From contig JAGAUF010000048.1 in assembly GCA_017620885.1 (NCBI GenBank), positions 1-49,305 on the forward strand: a stretch of 49,305 bases of DNA. Direction: 5' to 3'. Position 1 is the first letter of the stretch. Each line of letters starts with the position of its first letter. A program made the position numbers and the translations under genes. This stretch comes from Muribaculaceae bacterium. Its GTDB lineage: Bacteria > Bacteroidota > Bacteroidia > Bacteroidales > Muribaculaceae. Below the pieces are notes generated by a model. It was not told where the DNA came from and did not search any database. It saw only the letters and a program-made list of their open reading frames with translations. Shown piece after piece: positions 47,970-49,305 of the stretch.

Positions 47970-49305
47970 ATGCGGAATTTAGCTAAAAAAGACGTGAAAT
48001 TTGTTAAGGGTGTAGGGGATGCTCGCGCCAAACTTCTCGCGTCTGAATTAGAGATATTTTCCGCACGCGATTTGCTGTGCCATTTCCCGTTCAGATACGT
48101 AGATCGCAGCCGATTTTATTCGGTGAGTGAATTTCGCGGTGAGATGCCGCAGGTGCAGATAAAAGGGGAATTTGTGGCATTTAAAGTCGAAGGTGAGGGG
48201 GCGAAAACGCGCCTGAAAGGGACTTTCCGTGAGGGGAGGAATCTGATGGAAGTGGTATGGTTCTCGCGAGTCAAACAAATGCGCGAAACACTCCATACGG
48301 GTTGTGAATATGTGCTTTTCGGCAAGCCCACATTATATAACGGCTATTATCAGATGTCGCACCCTGAGGTGGAGAAATATGATAGTGCAAGGCCGCGCGA
48401 AGGTCTGCGCGGTGTCTACAACGTCACGGAGAAGATGCGCAAAAAGGGATTTACCCCACGCACCTTTCAGACGATTTTTTTGAAAATCGCTGAAAGCGGA
48501 CTCTTTTCCAAAATTGAGGAGACGCTGCCGGCGGAGATTGTACAGTTCTATCATCTTATGCCTTTGGGCGAAGCGATGTATAATATGCATTGTCCCCGCA
48601 ACGTGCAAGCCTTGCAGCGTGCCCGCGAGAGAATGAAATTTGAAGAGTTGCTCTATGTGCAGCTGCATATTCTTCGCTATTCGCGCGAACGTGGTGTCAG
48701 AATAAAGGGTCACGTCTTCTCCCGAATAGGCGACTATTTCAATTCCTTCTTCCATAATGTTCTCCCGTTTGAGCTGACGGGAGCGCAGAAAAGGGTTTTG
48801 AAAGAGATACGGGCCGATGTCAAAACGGGTCATCAGATGAATCGCCTGCTGCAGGGTGATGTCGGATCCGGAAAGACGATGGTGGCTTTTATGACAATGC
48901 TTATGGCGCTCGATAACGGGCATCAGGCATCGCTGATGGCACCGACAGAGATTCTCGCTACGCAGCATTATGAGACGATTTCGGAATGGGGAAGGAAGAT
49001 AGGAGTCAATGTTCGCCTGCTGACGGGAAGCACGCGTGCCTCGGAACGGCGTGAGATTCATGAGGGACTTCTCGACGGATCCGTCCAGATCCTTATCGGC
49101 ACGCATGCGCTGATTGAAGACACGGTGCAATTCCGCAGCCTCGGAATGGCAGTAATCGACGAGCAACACCGTTTCGGCGTGGCGCAGCGTGCCCGAATCT
49201 GGGGAAAGAATACGACGCCCCCGCATGTCTTGGTTATGACGGCGACGCCGATTCCACGCACATTGGCTATGACCGTTTATGGCGATCTCGACGTCAGCGT
49301 GATAG
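47970..49305 (+). CDS. recG: ATP-dependent DNA helicase RecG, 3' end outside window
   Basis: Branch-migration helicase that remodels stalled forks. The frame from the ATG at 47970 stays open to the window end (445 codons), so the gene is partial at its 3' side. It has the N-terminal wedge domain (VKFVKGVGDARAKLLASE, then LCHFPFRYVDRS). FEELLYVQLHILRYSR precedes the helicase core, the Walker A motif is GDVGSGKTMVA, motif Ia MAPTEILATQHYET, IGTHALIEDTVQF, the DEQH box in VIDEQHRFGVAQRA and motif III MTATPIPRTLAM. It lies 12 bases after ispD and is probably the last gene of this cluster. Confidence 0.96.
   Translation, partial: MRNLAKKDVKFVKGVGDARAKLLASELEIFSARDLLCHFPFRYVDRSRFYSVSEFRGEMPQVQIKGEFVAFKVEGEGAKTRLKGTFREGRNLMEVVWFSRVKQMRETLHTGCEYVLFGKPTLYNGYYQMSHPEVEKYDSARPREGLRGVYNVTEKMRKKGFTPRTFQTIFLKIAESGLFSKIEETLPAEIVQFYHLMPLGEAMYNMHCPRNVQALQRARERMKFEELLYVQLHILRYSRERGVRIKGHVFSRIGDYFNSFFHNVLPFELTGAQKRVLKEIRADVKTGHQMNRLLQGDVGSGKTMVAFMTMLMALDNGHQASLMAPTEILATQHYETISEWGRKIGVNVRLLTGSTRASERREIHEGLLDGSVQILIGTHALIEDTVQFRSLGMAVIDEQHRFGVAQRARIWGKNTTPPHVLVMTATPIPRTLAMTVYGDLDVSVI

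Noticed and set aside
48333..49226. 297-codon open frame antisense to recG
   Set aside because: recG motifs on the plus strand are complete and in order through this interval, so the antisense frame is chance.
1..49305. CRISPR arrays, tRNA or rRNA genes, insertion sequences, prophage or defence systems
   Set aside because: No regularly spaced repeats, tRNA T-loop signatures, transposase or phage genes were noticed while reading the intergenic regions; covariance-model and HMM searches would settle this.

Overview
The window looks like a chromosomal segment of a gut-type Bacteroidales bacterium, probably Muribaculaceae or a close relative (inference). The pointers are: many start sites preceded by a TTTG box, a 19-21 base spacer and a TAnnTTTG box (the Bacteroidetes sigma-ABfr promoter form) with no Shine-Dalgarno sequence; Bacteroidales-typical genes such as DUF4494, an mS38-like mini ribosomal protein, a GDE/glycosyltransferase/GH57 glycogen cluster and an OmpA-family porin; and gene orders known from Bacteroides (HU / mini protein / RNase G; TetR / FabH-like / FabG / IspD / RecG). 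No rRNA, tRNA, CRISPR array, insertion sequence or prophage was seen.

Layout. 1-4.8 kb: minus-strand glycogen operon (debranching enzyme, GT4/5-like synthase, GH57). 5-8.2 kb: minus-strand YihY membrane protein, the RNase P RNA gene, a DUF308 membrane protein and a cytidylate-kinase-like protein. 8.4-13.2 kb: plus-strand small unknown protein, secreted cyclophilin, DUF349 protein and a WcaJ-type initiating sugar-phosphate transferase. 13.3-16.9 kb: minus-strand RNase G, mS38-like mini protein, HU, YigZ and a DJ-1/PfpI protein. 17.1-19.3 kb: plus-strand apbE-rmuC pair. 19.3-26.1 kb: minus-strand patatin-barrel protein, folC, paired short chromate transporters and a DUF3825 protein.

26.5-35.0 kb: a plus-strand surface-glycan locus. 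It carries wbpA, wbpD, wbpE and wbpB homologues (a UDP-GlcNAc to UDP-GlcNAc3NAcA pathway), a Wzx flippase, a formyltransferase broken by one extra G, a GT4 glycosyltransferase and a Stealth-type sugar-phosphate transferase. It is closed by a terminator that abuts the promoter of the next operon.

35-49.3 kb: plus-strand housekeeping genes: SDR / DUF4494 / YggS, an FHS-type sugar transporter, transketolase, an OmpA-family protein broken by one extra T, a COG2509 FAD protein, TsaB, then TetR / KASIII / FabG / IspD / RecG, the last cut by the window end.

The most notable observations are the two single-base frameshifts in otherwise intact surface-related genes, the glycan locus with its dispersed Wbp pathway plus Stealth enzyme, and a structured leader with a terminator-like hairpin in front of RNase G. 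I found no clear candidate for a wholly new biological system. Function calls rest on motif recognition by eye; no database search was run.
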